A stretch of DNA of 64,000 bases, taken from NCBI RefSeq assembly GCF_963662255.1, contig NC_085047.1:96541619-96605618 (forward strand). Reading direction: 5' to 3'. A program made the position numbers and the translations under genes. The DNA is from Cinclus cinclus (Eukaryota > Chordata > Aves > Passeriformes > Cinclidae). The notes beneath the pieces were generated by a model, which had not been told where the DNA came from, did no database searches, and was given only the letters and a program-made list of their open reading frames with translations. This document shows, one piece after another, positions 48,241 to 62,439 of the stretch; the first letter of the stretch is position 1; the number at the start of each line of letters is the position of its first letter.

Positions 48241-51200
48241 AATTTCCTTGGAAACAGCCAAGATGTATATTCCTAGTCCTTCAAGGATGATTTCTTGTTA
48301 TTTTGAAACCTTATAAATATTTGTAATTTAATTTATCTGTTAAAAATACAGAGAGGAAGACATGTGAAAAGTGAATTCCCATTATCAGTACTTCTTCTGC
48401 ACAGCTGTCTGGTGTATCATCGAAGTACCAATATATGAAAGCAACACCTTTAGAAAAAAAAACAATACATTTTCTTTCTTCCTAGTAGGGTGCAACCACC
48501 CTGGTTTTAATGCATTCAGTAATTTTTTTAACCATTAAGTATTTATATTGAAAATAAAATAGATGTAGGATCTTTTTTACTTTCTTGAGCTGATCCACCC
48601 AAAATTTTCTGTTGTTTACTGTGATGTATGACACTTTGGCCTGTTGTGAGTCTGACTACATGTTCTTCTACTTGAGCAAATTGACCAGTACTTTTGTATT
48701 TGCTAACTTTATAATTTAGCATAACTGAGTGTAAAAAAACTACCAAGAGCACTGTCTCCAGAATATTACTAGCATATGAATCAGTACTATTAAAAATGCA
48801 TTGCTATGAAAACTTAATTAAAAGGGGAGGATTAATCATATACAGAGCAAATCTATAGTTGAATGAAACTGCGTCTTTCAGGTTGCACTGATTGTGTGTA
48901 AAATCTTTTTTTTGATAAGGAAGAAATATATTGCAATGCTGTATAATAAATATTGAGAAATACAATGCAATACAGTCTGCATTATAAAGAAATAATGATC
49001 TTCACAGTATTTTTGTACTATGGATAAAAATAGAATAATGTTTCTGATAAATGCTAGAATGACTTTACTAGCAGCACTTCACCTTTTCTATTTAAAAATG
49101 GATTTAGTTATTCAGTGGAATATGTCTATGCCATTCAGTAAACAAAAGATTTTCTATGACAAGTTCAATTGAAGCAAACTAGACTGCAGAGCCTAACTAG
49201 ATTATCGTGTAAATATAATGAGTTTTAAAGACAGTAGAAATTCACTGAAAAGCTTTATATAGAAATTTCTCACTTTGCTTCACTTAACAAACAAGATACA
49301 TTTCAATTAGTGTTTATATTGACTTTCTTGAATGTTATGATCTACCTCAATTACTGAAATTATTTCAATTAAATTCACCAATGAGGGATACTTTCTGTAA
49401 TATCACAGATTTCACAGCTATTCTGATTCCTGTCTGTTGCAATGTTCTCCAGATTTCAGCAGCATTTCATGAGATATATTTTGTTCTATGGCTAAAGGTT
49501 ATAGACCCTTTCTAGACGTGAATTTAGCCTTTTCCTACTGTATTTAGCTGAATTTAGCTGTAAAATTTAAGGTTAAAAACAAACAAAAAGTAAATGAGAG
49601 AGAAATATTTTGGTTTGTAGTTTTCAGTTTGAGTATACAGGATAAATTTACAGAATAGTGTTTTGGGTTTTTTAAGAGGTTCCTCCAGATTTAGTTTGGC
49701 TAAAGTCATTGGAATCATAATAAAGAGAGGACAAAGCATGAAAAATCTGCTTAGAAGGGTCATTTTGTAACAACTTCTGGTTTGGACAAGTGCAACCTTT
49801 CTTGTGAAATTGAGTTAAAATAAGACCCGTTTCTGAAGAAATTAGAGATGAGGAATACCTTCTACTTCTCCTTAGCTCTCAAAAGCCCAATGTTACACAT
49901 GCCTTAAAGGGTTGTAAGGGTTATCTTATAAATTAAGGGGGCTTGCATTATTTTTGGTGCCATTTGTAGCTTAATTTTTCATAACATGACATTCAGTGTT
50001 AATAATTAAAAACTGTAAAATTAATTAATAGTTTAAGACACTGGCTTGTGAGCACAACAGTGCACTCAGAGGAAAAAAAACAGAAGTTGGAGTTTAGACA
50101 AGTAACAAAAACTGGAAAACTTCTATAAAGCTCTAGAACAAGCTTTTTTTACAGTAAAGTTCTCAGTGAGAGGGTAGGTGAATCTAGTGGTTGTCTCTAG
50201 CAAATAGAAATGCATTAACATGTATGTGAGGGCAATTGTGGAGTGTTACGTGGTGCCAAAACACTTGCTTGTAAATACCTGTCCTTCCTTGTTTGGTCCT
50301 CTTAGTGCATCTAAGAAATATAGTTACCCAGACATCCACAAAGTAAATGAACATTTCTGGTTGCTCTGAATTAGAAAGAATTAGAGTTTTTCCTAAGTAC
50401 CTGATATTTAAAAGATCTCTCTTAATATTACTTCCACTTTCTGAATATAAACAAGAAATTTCAAATCATTCATTCTCTAAAGCCTCATAAGTTTATTTTT
50501 ATTACTTTCTTAGCAACAACAGAGGAAATTTTTCTGCGTGTTCTTTACCATAGGGTGAACAAATGCTATAGCAGCTTCATTTGTAAGATGTGGGATGTGC
50601 TTGTCATACACAGAAGACCCATTGGCAGAATCCATACCCTTGCCTAACTTTTTCCTATTCTTTTTGCTTGCTTCCCTGAGGAGCTTTTTCCATTTACGGT
50701 TTATTTCCCTTCACCATGGGGAACAAAGCGCTTAGAAGATGTTTTTACAGATTAGTAGAGACTCACATTGACCCTGAAAATGCCAACAGTTATAGTTGCT
50801 TTCATTGCTTAACAGTACAAAGGAAGGTAAATTTAACAGAAGCTTGATCCGGAAATTTCTTCTTTTGCACAATGCCTTCAAAGGAGAGATACTACCATGT
50901 GACTTTCACTGCTGTCAAGGAAACATTTTGTTTCCTTACAAAAAAGCATCTTTTTTTTTTTATCAAATCTTATCACACCAACCTTGTATCTTTTCTCAGA
51001 AAAAAACAGATGAGAAAGGATAAAACAGAAAGAATAAACATTTAAAGGAATAAAACTTTCCTACTGTCACAAAATAAAATCTAGATTTCTAGCTAACTTT
51101 TTCTTTAGTTGTAGTAAAATTGATGCAGGAACATTTTTGTCTTATTGGGCTGTTCCCCAGTGAAAGACCATGGTAAATGTCCCTTGACAGTGGCATAATA

Positions 51201-53418
51201 CACACATACTTTCAGTGATCATATCAGAGTGCTTTTTCTTCATATAAAAATAGAAATCATAACATACTGGTCTGTTGAATTCCAAATATCTTGACCTAAA
51301 TTAGTAATGTTTTTAGTGAACACAGAGAGGTTGACAGGTTTCAGTGATCATATAAAAGCAAAATTATTTAAAGTAGATAATTCAGTGCTATTTAAACTTC
51401 AGCTTTAATGGTGTGCTGTCAAATATTTTGTCATGCACTTGTGATGTGTGCAAAAGAAAAATTTTAATGTATTTTTTCTGTACACTTCAGGGCTAGCACT
51501 TAAATAGAAAAAGGTATCTGAGTTAGAGCAACTGTCTGATATATTTTAATTTATTTATAAGTTTAGCAGTAGTCAAAATAACAACCACATAAAAGACTAG
51601 GTAAAAATGCACCGCAACTTTCAAAAATTTATTTTAGCATTCCAACTAACATTAAAAGTGAGTCTTTAACAATATCTGGAGCACTGCACTTCCAAAAATA
51701 TCTTTAGTTCAATGTTGGATTTGAGCCTGCAGCATTTTGCATGTTACATTCAGAACATAGCGCTGATTCATCCTAATTTTAAAATCAGATTCAAATGGCA
51801 TATGTTGTCTTAGGCAATGTTCTTCAAGGGAAGTAGTCAATGCATGCACAACCCACATGGATTATACTGTGTGCCACAACCTCTAACATCATATTATTAC
51901 TCCTAGAAAATAAAGAAAATTATCTGTTTGTTAGAGAAATTCCCTGGAAACTTAACTGCCAATAGCAAGGTGACTTCTCAGTGTGGCATAAAAAGACCCT
52001 GCCATAAAATAAACATAGAAGAAAAGAGTAAATGGTTGCAGGTTAGGTGCACTTGGGCAATACAGTGGTGCAAGCCAGTGTGCATCTGCGGATGTTGTGC
52101 ACTCTTTACCATGTAGCTGCTTCTAAATTTATGTTCTGATCAGTACTTTGGACAGAAAACACAAGCAGAATTACTCAATAATCAGTGAAACTGTTCTCAG
52201 CCTGAGAAAAGCTCACATCTCAGTACAAAGAGTTGTCTTTCTGTTGATTTCAGACCATTTTATGTTGTCTCAAAATATCAGAGGGTATGTAACACAATGA
52301 GTTTTTCAAGTATATTTTCTTAAGGCATCTACAGTTTCCTAAAACTAAAAGTACAGGGGAAAAAAAAAACCCACAGCGAAACACCAAACAGATTTCTATA
52401 ATTTGTTACTTTTTGTGTTGTTCTTAGTACAGAAATTTTGTATTGGATTTGTATGAAAGCTTTTTGAAACTGAAAGAGACTACATTTCACTTGCAGTTTT
52501 TTATCATAGCTCTTTCAATGACCTCCTAGTAGAAGAGCAAATTAGGTGAAATAGTATAGAATAGGTTCCTGCACATAGTGATATTTTTCACATCTATTCA
52601 AAGTTTTACCCCCAAATTTATTGAAAATAATTCTTCAGATGCAGTTCATTCATTTTCAGGAGAATTTTATGATTTCTTGGTTTTGGGACTGTAAGGTGAA
52701 TATCTCCGACATTCAGTTACTCAGTCCTCTTCAAGACTGACATTTTAAAGAAAAATAGGTTTCTAGCATTCACAGTACAAGGGGAAAGAAATCATGGTTC
52801 ACTCAAAAAATTAAATGTCAACAAGACTATAAAACCTCAATAAATACAATGATAATTTAGGACTTAGAATTAGCACTAATTCAATAAAGAAAGGGTGACC
52901 CTTTTAGTATTAAGAATTGTTAGTCATCCTTAAGATAATTTTGTCATTACCACGTGTGTGCTAATTTTTCATGTACAACCTGTTGCCTGTCTGCTGAACA
53001 TTAATTTTTAAATGGTATTATATCATAGAAGCAAGATTCTCCATCATCTCACTTGCTCAGTGAAAAGAGTAGAGTCTTCAAGACTCCATAGAATTATGAA
53101 GATTAACTTAATTATGTTATCTGTGCTCTCTTCAATGCCATAAGAGTTTTATAGGCAGTTTTTCAGTCTGTAAGTCTTATATTTCTATGTGGTCCTGTTT
53201 GGTGACAAATAGAGACTGATTTTCAGTCCTGAAAGCTTATAATTACCTTAGCATTAATTCATATCCTTGACAGCAAAATTACTTAGCCATAAATCTTTGT
53301 AGTTTGGACTCAAAACTAATGTCTTGATTACTGTGCTGTTGATAATTCCAGTTTGAATTCTGTACTCTAGCTCTTTACAGAACTAAAATTCTGGGAGGTT
53401 TTAGTTGATTCACATGTT

Positions 53419-53468
53419 TTTGTTTGTTTGTTTGTTTGTTTGTTTGTTTGTTTTTTGGGGTTTTTTTG
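53419..53468 (+). repeat. (TTTG)n tract, about 8 copies, followed by T6-GGGG-T7
   Basis: Perfect TTTG units at 53419-53450, then TTTTTTGGGGTTTTTTT. The same downstream pattern is found at 24650-24668 and, with GGG, at 33750-33769. Confidence 0.92.
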
Positions 53469-56400
53469 TACAAAGTTCCCCTCCCATCCCTACTCAATGC
53501 CAAGCTCCAAATACTTTATTATCTTCCAAAACCAGCGTTGTTATTTAATCACTTGGTGAAGCTGCTAAAACAGTACCATGATACGTGAACACAAAGTTAA
53601 TTAGAGAGAGGTAATAACAAAGTATAAATGGTTTAATGAAGATTTTGACTTTAGCACTACGAAAACTTAAATATTAGACAAGAAAGTATGAGTAAATAAA
53701 CCTACCTGAGTGAAGGATTACTTATTCTCTGGACATGGCATCTCAAAACTCTGGGATTTCTTTTGAAAGTGCTTTTCTCTAATTCTAGGATGCTCTGTGA
53801 AACATTGTAATTAGGACTCACTAGTTCTTCATGACCATGGTGTCTTAGAACTGTAAATCCTTTAGTTTTGTCAGGGTCTAAATCAACTTTATCCCACAGC
53901 TGGTCATGGAGGCAATTTCATGCACTTTGTTTACCTCTTCATCTCTCAAATTATCCCAGTCTAGCAAATGGGAATTTGTTTCAACTACATTGCTGTTTGC
54001 TTTTGATCAGCTGTTCCCTTTTTGTCTCAGACATGGTTAAGTTGTTATATGGAAAAATTCCTGTCTACTGGAGCTAGACTGTGGGTTTTAAGGCATTGAT
54101 ATAAAAATAGAATTTGCTGTGCTGTAGGAAATCCTTCTCTGTTTTATGTAGAGGAGAAGCTTCGGGAAGGCTTAAACTGTCTTGGACATTGTGTACAGCT
54201 GTGTAATAGGCCTGTATATGGGTAACTTACTCCTCCTGTAAATTTTGATCTGCTCTTGCAGAGCTAGTTGTGGAATCAGATAACCTTTTTTATGCTTAAT
54301 GTTTTGTTTTTTTTTTATGTTTGATAGGTGATTAGTGATCCAAAGTTCTGAAGTTAAAGCTAGACAGTATCTGTGAGATTCAGCAGGACAGGCAAAGCTT
54401 TCAAAGTGAGGGTGAAGATCTGGATGACTGCTAAATTGTTTAGCAGGTCCATCTGCCTGGTCTGACTATCACTTGAATGCACTTTGGTTGGAAGATTTCC
54501 TATTCTATAATCCTAGCTGAATTTCAGCTTCCTTTTTATATCTATAGAGTCTAAGTTCCAAGACCTCGGTTAGAAATTCCCTTTGGGTATCAGTAAAGAG
54601 TTGAAGAGAGAGTTTAATCTTGGACATGTTCAGGGTAAATTACAGCTAGTTAGAGACTTCTTTGGAAATGTTAGAAAAAGTGTGTTTTAATTAATAACAA
54701 GATGAAACAGGTAAATGTTTGTCAGTGTGCAGTGCACTATAGTATGAAGGAAGGATTGCTGAAAGCCACTGCTGAATGCTAAACCAAACCTGGTTTACAG
54801 CTGAAAATCATTCATGTAATCCATGGATGAGGAATATGTGTAATGTTATTTGTCTTGTCAAGAACAACATAAAAATGCTCAGAAGGGGCCATAGTAGTGA
54901 ATAAAATAGAAAAACATTTCCTAGTCTTTCCTGTTGCCATTACTGTTGTCACATATTTTATAAGGAATACTTTGACAAAGAAACCAGCTAAAATTGAGAG
55001 ATGGAGGCTGAGTTTGCAGAACTATGAATTAAAAATTTAATGTAAGATTCAACAGTCCAAAACCACCTGCCAGTATGCAGATGTTTCTATTTCATAATAT
55101 CATGTCATCACTCTTTTATTTGCAGTGAGGAGGGAGGGCATATATAAAATTTATATCTGTCATTTAGTGCCAAAAGCACTTTCAGTTATTCTGAGAAAGT
55201 ACAATGTGTAACTGAATGACTTCAGACTGCAAACAGTTTTATATTCTCTTTATTTATATCAGTTCTTAAAACAAGGGGTTAGGCCCCTTAAAGAAAACCA
55301 TAATGTATGGCATTATACTCTTAGACCAATAAAAAGATGTAGAATTTCATGTTCAAGGATAAAGCTTTCTTTTTTTAACTTGTCTTTGTAATTGTCTTGT
55401 TTAACATATCTTGGACCTCAGAGTGCCACAAGAAGTAATTATAGGTGTTGGATTAAGTTTATGAAATAAGTGCCCTCTTCAAAGATACTTTGAGGCTTGT
55501 TAGAATTATTACACTAAATTATATAGTTAGTAAAAAATAAAAGATCAAGCAAAGTCAACAAACATGGTTTCTACCACCTCATTCACAGAAGTTGTCTACC
55601 TACTGTGCTGTAGAAACTGGAGGGGAAAAAAACCCCCACCAGTATTCTTTTTGCCACTCATGTATAATCAAAACCCCTCTCCCTTCATGACCCATGAAAA
55701 TTACTGGATAGAAGTTTTAAGTCATTTTTAGGAGAGATGTCAAGCACTGCCTGAAGTTCTAGCACTTTTGTCTTTTTTTACGCAAAAATCTGTAAGAAAA
55801 TGTAGCACAGACAATGAAAGACAGTGGCTGGGTTTCCTGAGGTCCATTGCTGCATTCTTCTAGTTTGAAATGAACTCACTCCATAGCTGATTACATCTCA
55901 GCTGAGCACTGTGGGCACTGTGTAGGACTCCTATGCTGATGAATCTCTCCAGGAGGCCCAAGAGCTGGGAAGGGCTTTGTTCAAATGCTGCACCCAGGTC
56001 CATGCATCACATAGCTCTAAACCTGGATTTACTTCAATACATCAAGTAATATGCCATGTATACATAAACATGTATGTGCCATAACAAGAAAAGGCAACAA
56101 GATGTTTACAACTGAGATGCTGAGTAACTGAGGAATGTATGTTTGGAGGGAGATGATGTTGTTAAGCAGACATGAGTTTAATCTTCAGGGAGGTAAGATG
56201 TGAATGCTGAACACTGATTATTCTACAAGGCAGAAGTTTTTCTACAAGTTGTCTGGTGAACAGGACAGTTACACTTGGTAAAACTTGATTCAGGTTGCTG
56301 CTCCTTCTTCCTATAGGCCTTGAGACAACATTATATAAATTTGTCACAGTATAGCCATTAATATATGTCAGTGTTGCAAAGAAATAATAACAGTTTTTAT

Positions 56401-57449
56401 TAACTCTTCCATTAAGCAGTAGCACAGATGGCCAAAAAATAATTTACTCATTATTTTTCATCAAATAGTTTGAAGTAGGAGATTTGATGGAAGTTGAGCA
56501 GCATATGTAGATCCTTGCTTAAACAATTAGTTAAGCACACAGCAGCTTCAGTCAGAGAATACATTGTACTTTGCTAAATTTAAGCATGGGGTTATTATTT
56601 CAAGCTAATGTAGGAATACTTTGTTGAACTGAAGGCAAACAAGATTAAATCATCATTAAATTCATAGTGATTGTAACATTCACTTCAGTGCACAACAACT
56701 CTACAAAAGGTATAGAAATGGAATTTAGAATAGACAGTGCAACAGGTAATTGAGGGATGGGGCAAACCAAATTAACTGTGAGACAAAATCCTTATTTAAA
56801 CTCCAGATAAAGTTTGTGAAGGATTTGTATTTCAAAAAGTTAGTAGATAAAACACCAAGTGAAAGGAGTATGCCAATAAAATGTCTTTGTCTTCTGCAAT
56901 AAAGGAAATGAATGATAGTAGCACAAAAGTTACAATAGAAGACACCATACATCAAGAGAGCTCTTAGAAAATACATTGCAGAGAACAATTGTGCAGTGGC
57001 AGGGGGATGAATTAGATGACAAAAAGAAAATTCACTTGAAATACCTGAAATGAGATTTTGTTCTTATTTTCTACAAGTGGAAGAGAAGAAACTGTACATT
57101 TATATGAGCAAGATACAGCATCTTGTAAGTAGTGTTGATGTAGATGTACTGTAGTTAGTGACTATTTCAAAGGTCACTGAATGATCATTAAGGGTAAGTA
57201 AGACTCATTTTAGTATGCAGAAGTAGCATATATGAACAAGGAAGGCAAACGTCTTTATTTTCTGGCCATGTCAGTTAAATATGTGGGTTTTGCATACACT
57301 TGAGAGGAGAAAATTTTTGACACCCTATGGATTAACACTGTGGGACTTTCATAAGCAAAAGCACCTTGCAGATGGATATGTGATCTTAAAAACAAAACTG
57401 AGGGTAGACCAGAGAATACTGGAGAGACAAGTTCAGCTTTCTAAGCAAG

Positions 57450-57778
57450 GGGACACTTCTTCCTGAAGGTGTCCAACAGTGACTTCACTGACAGAGCAAT
57501 GTTTTCCAGCACCTGAGCAGAATGAGCAGAGCTGGGTGCTGGTAACAGACTCCACAATAGCCCCACTCCTGGCAAAGTGGTGTCAAGTTCAAGGTCCACC
57601 CAGGGAGTGCAGTCAGGAGCAGGAGGAGATGAGAGCAATGGCAGAGCTGGAAGGAAGGCTGTAGCCTATAGGCAGCTGGAGACAGGACTGGGAACTGGCT
57701 GCTGCTGCACCACTCAGGCAGGGACTGATGGCCTTGGGCTGAGCTGAAATGGGAATCCTGTCCATGGGCAGGGTGCAT
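57450..57778. other. Unclassified higher-GC block beside an LTR
   Basis: More GC-rich than its surroundings and bordering the LTR candidate at 57779. Open frames occur on both strands but none resembles a protein that I know. It may be an old repeat or part of the neighbouring insertion. Confidence 0.35.
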
Positions 57779-58549
57779 TGTCCTGGTTTTAAAGACAGGT
57801 GTTTGCTAAGGAAAGCAGAAACCTCCCTTTGGACTGAAAAATGTGATCCTTCCTTCCTACAGATTAATATGATTTTGAAATTAAGGGAGCTCTCAGGCAA
57901 AGATATGGGGGTAGGAATAACAGTTCTTTACTAGTATATCTAACACGACAAACAAGAACAACAACAGCTATGAAATTACGCACAAACAGAACAGTAACTC
58001 AGTCCCAGTGTTTTTTGGCTGCAGGTACCTTTTCCCTGAGCTGCAGTTCCCGGTGCTGGGGGCGGGCGGGTCCCGCAGAGCTGCAGGAGGGCTGGGGGTG
58101 ATGGCAGCGCTGTCCCAGGGGAGAGAGAGATGGAGAGAGAGCTCTCCGCTCACGGTGTGGGTCCCGCTGCTCAGCAGAGTGCTGGATGGTGGCAGGTTAC
58201 AGGGAGAAAAAAACAGCAATGCAGGGTCCGATAGCAGTGAGGATGGCTCCCGATGCTGGGATGGAGGTGAGGCGGTGATCGTCCTTCTCATCTGAACTCC
58301 ACGGGGGAAATGGGCTGAGCCAGAGCCTTCTGCTTCCTCTTCTGGATGTTTGGATATCGAGGGGTTTCCCTCTTCTCTCCCCTCCCCCTTGCCATCAGGG
58401 CCCAGTCAACAGGTATCTTAGCATGACAATGGGGAAAATTCCACAGAGGGAAAAGGGAGAAAACCAACCCCCAACATGCATAGATGAAGGTCCACCCAAG
58501 AGCTGAGCAGGGCCAGTGAGGCTTTTTGGTGCACTCAGGACTCATAACA
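57779..58549 (-). mobile_element. Candidate endogenous retrovirus LTR, antisense
   Basis: The + strand begins TGTCCTGGTTTTAAAGACAG, the reverse complement of an LTR end of the AAACCAGGACA type common in passerines. 'ctcaggcaaagatatggggg' and 'ggaataacagttctttacta' follow, giving an AGTAAAG-type poly(A) signal on the minus strand (57926-57932). A GC- and CpG-rich stretch at 58020-58300 would be upstream of it in the LTR's own direction. The right border (CATAACA, 58549) is tentative, and I found no clear target duplication. Open frames in it are not genes. Confidence 0.65.
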
Positions 58550-60224
58550 CCTTGTTTTTTAGCAAACTGAGGATGGTGATGACAATATGTACATGTCTAC
58601 AGTGTAGATGCCTACAGCTGAGCTAACCTGAGCAAGTCGCTCTCATCAAAAGAGAAACAAGCATAACTCTTCTCATCCTAAACACCTCTATCAAAGTTAA
58701 GAAGCAGATAAGTATAGGCTGGTAACTCTTACATAAAGACTTGCACATTGGTTGCAATGATCCAAAATTAAGTGAGGTGACCAGATTGTCCAATTGAATG
58801 CTAAGTAGCAGCAAAGTGATGAGCAATAAGTCCTATTTTAGTAGCATGAATTTGAAACTGGAGATGCCTTACTACCTTTTTCACAGTCTGAAAAATATTA
58901 TTATTGTGCTAGGTGACAGGAAGAATACTACAGGGTCTTTTGAAGTTGACTGGGAATTTTAGACTCAGGGAATTTATTTAGTGTAATTTTTTATTTTTAA
59001 TCAGCAGAGATTCAAAAAAGGGCCTGTCTGCAAATACAGATAAATAAGATAGCCATGAGAATGTGCAATAAAATGCAAAGAGTGCATTGGTTTTGAAGCA
59101 CAAAACAGCATTTTATTCATGCATTAGTGTCATGAAAGAATTGACAAGAATGGTCAGAAAGATATTAAAATGCAAATCCTGACTTGAGTGGCACTGTCAT
59201 AAATATCTTTAAAATCTAATTAAGAAAGCGACACTCACTTTACTTGTTCAATTTTTCTTTTAACACAAGACCAAAATTGTCATTTACATTGTCTGTTAGC
59301 TATCATTTCTCTGAGAATCTTTTTAGTTTTTTTTCTTGCAGGTGATAGGACAGCTCTTATTGTGGAAGCATAGGTGTCTCTCCACAAAATCAATTAAAAA
59401 AACTTAATTAAACCTCATTTAAACCTCATTCCTTGCCCCCGACTTTGTCTTCATAGCAACACACAGTGGCAAAATAACCTATCAAAGAAATTGCACAAAA
59501 ACTTGTAGCAAAAAGGAACAAGTTTCCATAGATACATAGGCATATCTTGTACTGATATTAGACACTTGCATGTTATAATTTACAGCAAAATTGTTTCATG
59601 AGGTTTCCTCAAGAGTAGAAGACAAATCCTGCAGACCACTTTTCTGGATTCGAGTGCTGCTATTCATGAAAAACATTGAAGTGTCAGTGTGGTATGGATT
59701 TGTGCTTGTTCTCCACTGAAGGACTTAAACAGCATCAAGTATCTGAATGATAATATGTACGTCATGGGAGAAAATTCACTTTTCCTTCAGTAATAACTCA
59801 TGAGTCTTCGCATTATTTGCAACACATTTTTGTTGGACAGAGAGCAGCCTCTTTCTCCCCTCTGAACTGTCTCCTTTTATAGTGTTTTTGCCATTTCCCT
59901 ATCTGTTTATTCCCCTTTTCTCCTTATTTCTGAGCTTCTAGTCTCACTTATAGTGAATCCCCTTTCCATCCTTTTGATTGATCAAACCCATGTGAGTCTT
60001 TCCCTTCTGCAGCTCTGATCCTCATGAGGGTTTTTCTGTCATTTGCCTTTTGTTTTTCAGTCTCAAAGTTCCTTCACTTCCACTGTTCTCTCTAGAGAAG
60101 CCTCCTATTTTAGAAATGGGTTTGGAGGTGGGTTTTTTGTTGTTGATGATTTTTTAAGATCTTTATGGTTTCTTTCTTTCCCCCATCATAGTTTTGGTTT
60201 GTCAACTTTAATATATTTACTTGT

Positions 60225-61640
60225 TGTTGTGAAACAGAATTAGGAGTAAAAGCAAAGCAGGTTTAAAATTTAACAGGGGATAAAGAAAAACTTTACTAAC
60301 AACACAAAGGAAAATAATTATAAATCCAGAACAGATTTTCAGACCACTTCCTCTTTTCCCTTTGTTACAGCTTAACAACATGCAGAGACACTTCAGTCAA
60401 TTCCTTAAATAATTTTTTCAGTTCACTTTAGGGAGAAGAGTTTCTTTTTGTTCAGTTATAAGGATCTTTTTTAAGAGAGGAAATAACCAGTTCTTTCCTG
60501 ACTTCACTTTTTTCATGAATAACAGCTGTCCGGGATCTGCCATCATGAAACTTTTTCCACTTTGCATTCTTCCAAGAGCTGAGTTGCGGACCATGTTAAA
60601 AAGTCACGGGGTATTATTTTTAAGGATGAGCTACTCAAAGGCAAAATTTCTCTTTAGCACACTTCTGTTTATAGTTCATTCCCACGAACAGAGATCCCCT
60701 TTTTTTTTTCTCTCAGGGCAAAGGATTTTCCAAACACTTTACACTCTCCCCTCCAGTGTCTTCTTTTATTGTTGAATTTTTTTGTGTAGTACAGTCCGCC
60801 CTTATAACTTACAAAAGAAATTTTCAGCCAATCTTTATGGCGTCTCCTCATTCTTCTTCCATCTAGAAACTTAGCTTTTGCTTCATTGACTTTGGTGTAT
60901 CCTTTCTGTTCTTCTTCCTCTCACCCAAGGAAAGATGAAAGTCTTTAAGTCTTATCTGCGCATTGGAAAAAAAATTAAAATCTCCCCCAGAAGTTGCAGG
61001 GGCTGTGCCAGGCCATGCCGGAGCTGTGTCAGGATCTCAGGGTGCCCAGGCCACGCTGGAGGGGCAGGACGAGAACTGCAAAGTGCAGGCAGAGGAGAAA
61101 TGGGTGCCAAGGCCGTGTGTCCATGGCTTTCCCCCGGCGCTGCCCGCCCCCAGCTCCAGCCGCAGCCCGGGGGTTCTCCCTCTGCCCTGCCCAGCACACA
61201 AAGCCCTGGGGGCTCTCCCGAACCGGGCCCGGCTGCCTCCCCCCAGCCCGTGTGGGCGGCCGGGCGGGCTCGGCCACCCCAGGGCTGCTCCGAGCCGGGG
61301 CAGGGCAGGGCAGGGCCCCCCGAGCCACGGACACACCGGGAAAAGGGCCAGGATCTCAGCGATGGGCTCGGCTTCTTTTGGTTATCGGGGCTCCCGGTTG
61401 GAAACGGGGCCCGGCAGCCTCCCGAGCCCAGCCCATGAGAGGGACCCGGGCCGGGTCGGTGTTACCTTGTGAGAGGATGGAAATGAACGAGAGCTTTCCC
61501 GGGCTTTACTTGCTTCAAATGTGATTCACGGAGCGAACCGACTTTTCCAATCGGTTTCTCAGGCTGTCAACAACTAAACCAGCCTCCAACTGGTCCCATC
61601 AATTCACAGAGGAGGTTCTCATGGAGAAAAACTTCCTAGT
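60225..61640 (-). mobile_element. Candidate long endogenous retrovirus LTR with a CpG-rich segment, antisense
   Basis: On the minus strand the element would end ...CTGTTTCACAACA at about 60225, with an AGTAAAG poly(A)-like signal (60291-60297). Upstream of that is a moderately AT-rich stretch to about 60980, and then a strongly GC- and CpG-rich block (about 60980-61480) that would be the promoter-proximal part. The text resembles a repeat that I associate with passerine genomes. Its length of about 1.4 kb is long for an avian LTR, so it could be an LTR plus adjoining sequence. The far border is uncertain. Three overlapping GC-rich open frames (60935-61524) look non-coding. Confidence 0.6.
60980..61480. 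promoter_or_regulatory. CpG-island-like segment inside the LTR candidate
   Basis: Dense in C, G and CpG (for example GGGCGGCCGGGCGGGCTCGG near 61253-61272) in an otherwise AT-rich intron. It also holds a short GGGCA repeat (61298-61314). It fits a retroviral promoter region; a host CpG island is the alternative. Confidence 0.55.
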
Positions 61641-62439
61641 GTGCCCTCCCCTCAGGTGCTTTCAAAGTAAAACCAGTACACTCCCTTATTTTCTTTTTTA
61701 TTATGTCTAAAAGAAATATATTTTTGCTCTGTGTGAAACATCTGAATCACTTATTACTGTTTCTTGCTGTAGTTCATAGAAACCTTTTCATTTACTTGAT
61801 TATTGAAAAAAATTTGTTTCCCTGCTTCCTAACTTGCTTTATGAGCATCATCTTCACTCTATGTTTGCCCCCTTTGTATTTTTCCCCTCTATCTATCTGA
61901 TCTCCATGCCATGAAGACACCACATTCAAAGAAAGCTTCCAAAAATCTCAAATCATCTCCCAAATCCCTTCTTTGTGTTCAGTGTTTCAACCACAGCACT
62001 GGAGGAAGCAAACCAAGTGCCAAGTGTCATTTACCTAAACTATCTAATTAAGAATTTTAATTTGCTAACTTGAGCCTCATATCAGAGCAGCTGCAGTTGA
62101 ATTTGTGTGACACAGTTATGGACACATTATTTGATAAGTGTGAAATAACATGACTGTCAAAAGAGGGAAGAGCATTTCTAGCATGAGCAGGCACCGTGAA
62201 ACAGTTTGTATCAAGCTGAAGAAAATTGACCTAATCATCTGATACACATTTCTGCTCACAATATTTTAGGTAGGAAAGTGTTCCTCCTGACAAGCATGAC
62301 AAATACTGTTACAGTATTTTCTTGCCTTAGCTCCTCTCTGTGTCAGTAGCAGAAGAGTTATTGTTAGGCTCAGGCAGAGCTATTTATACCCTGGGATTTG
62401 CAGTGCTTCATTCCCTACCAGCATTCCCCTACATAATCT

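Noticed and set aside
50640..50760. Candidate for the missing STS C-terminal exon (aromatic-rich translation)
   Set aside because: It has no THVCFC-type, DPPLLFD-type or cysteine-rich tail motif and no suitable phase-1 acceptor.
60935..61524. Three overlapping + strand open frames of 167-176 codons and several on the minus strand
   Set aside because: They sit in a GC-rich LTR-like block where stop codons are rare, overlap one another in different frames, are rich in Pro/Gly/Ala/Arg, and resemble no protein that I know.
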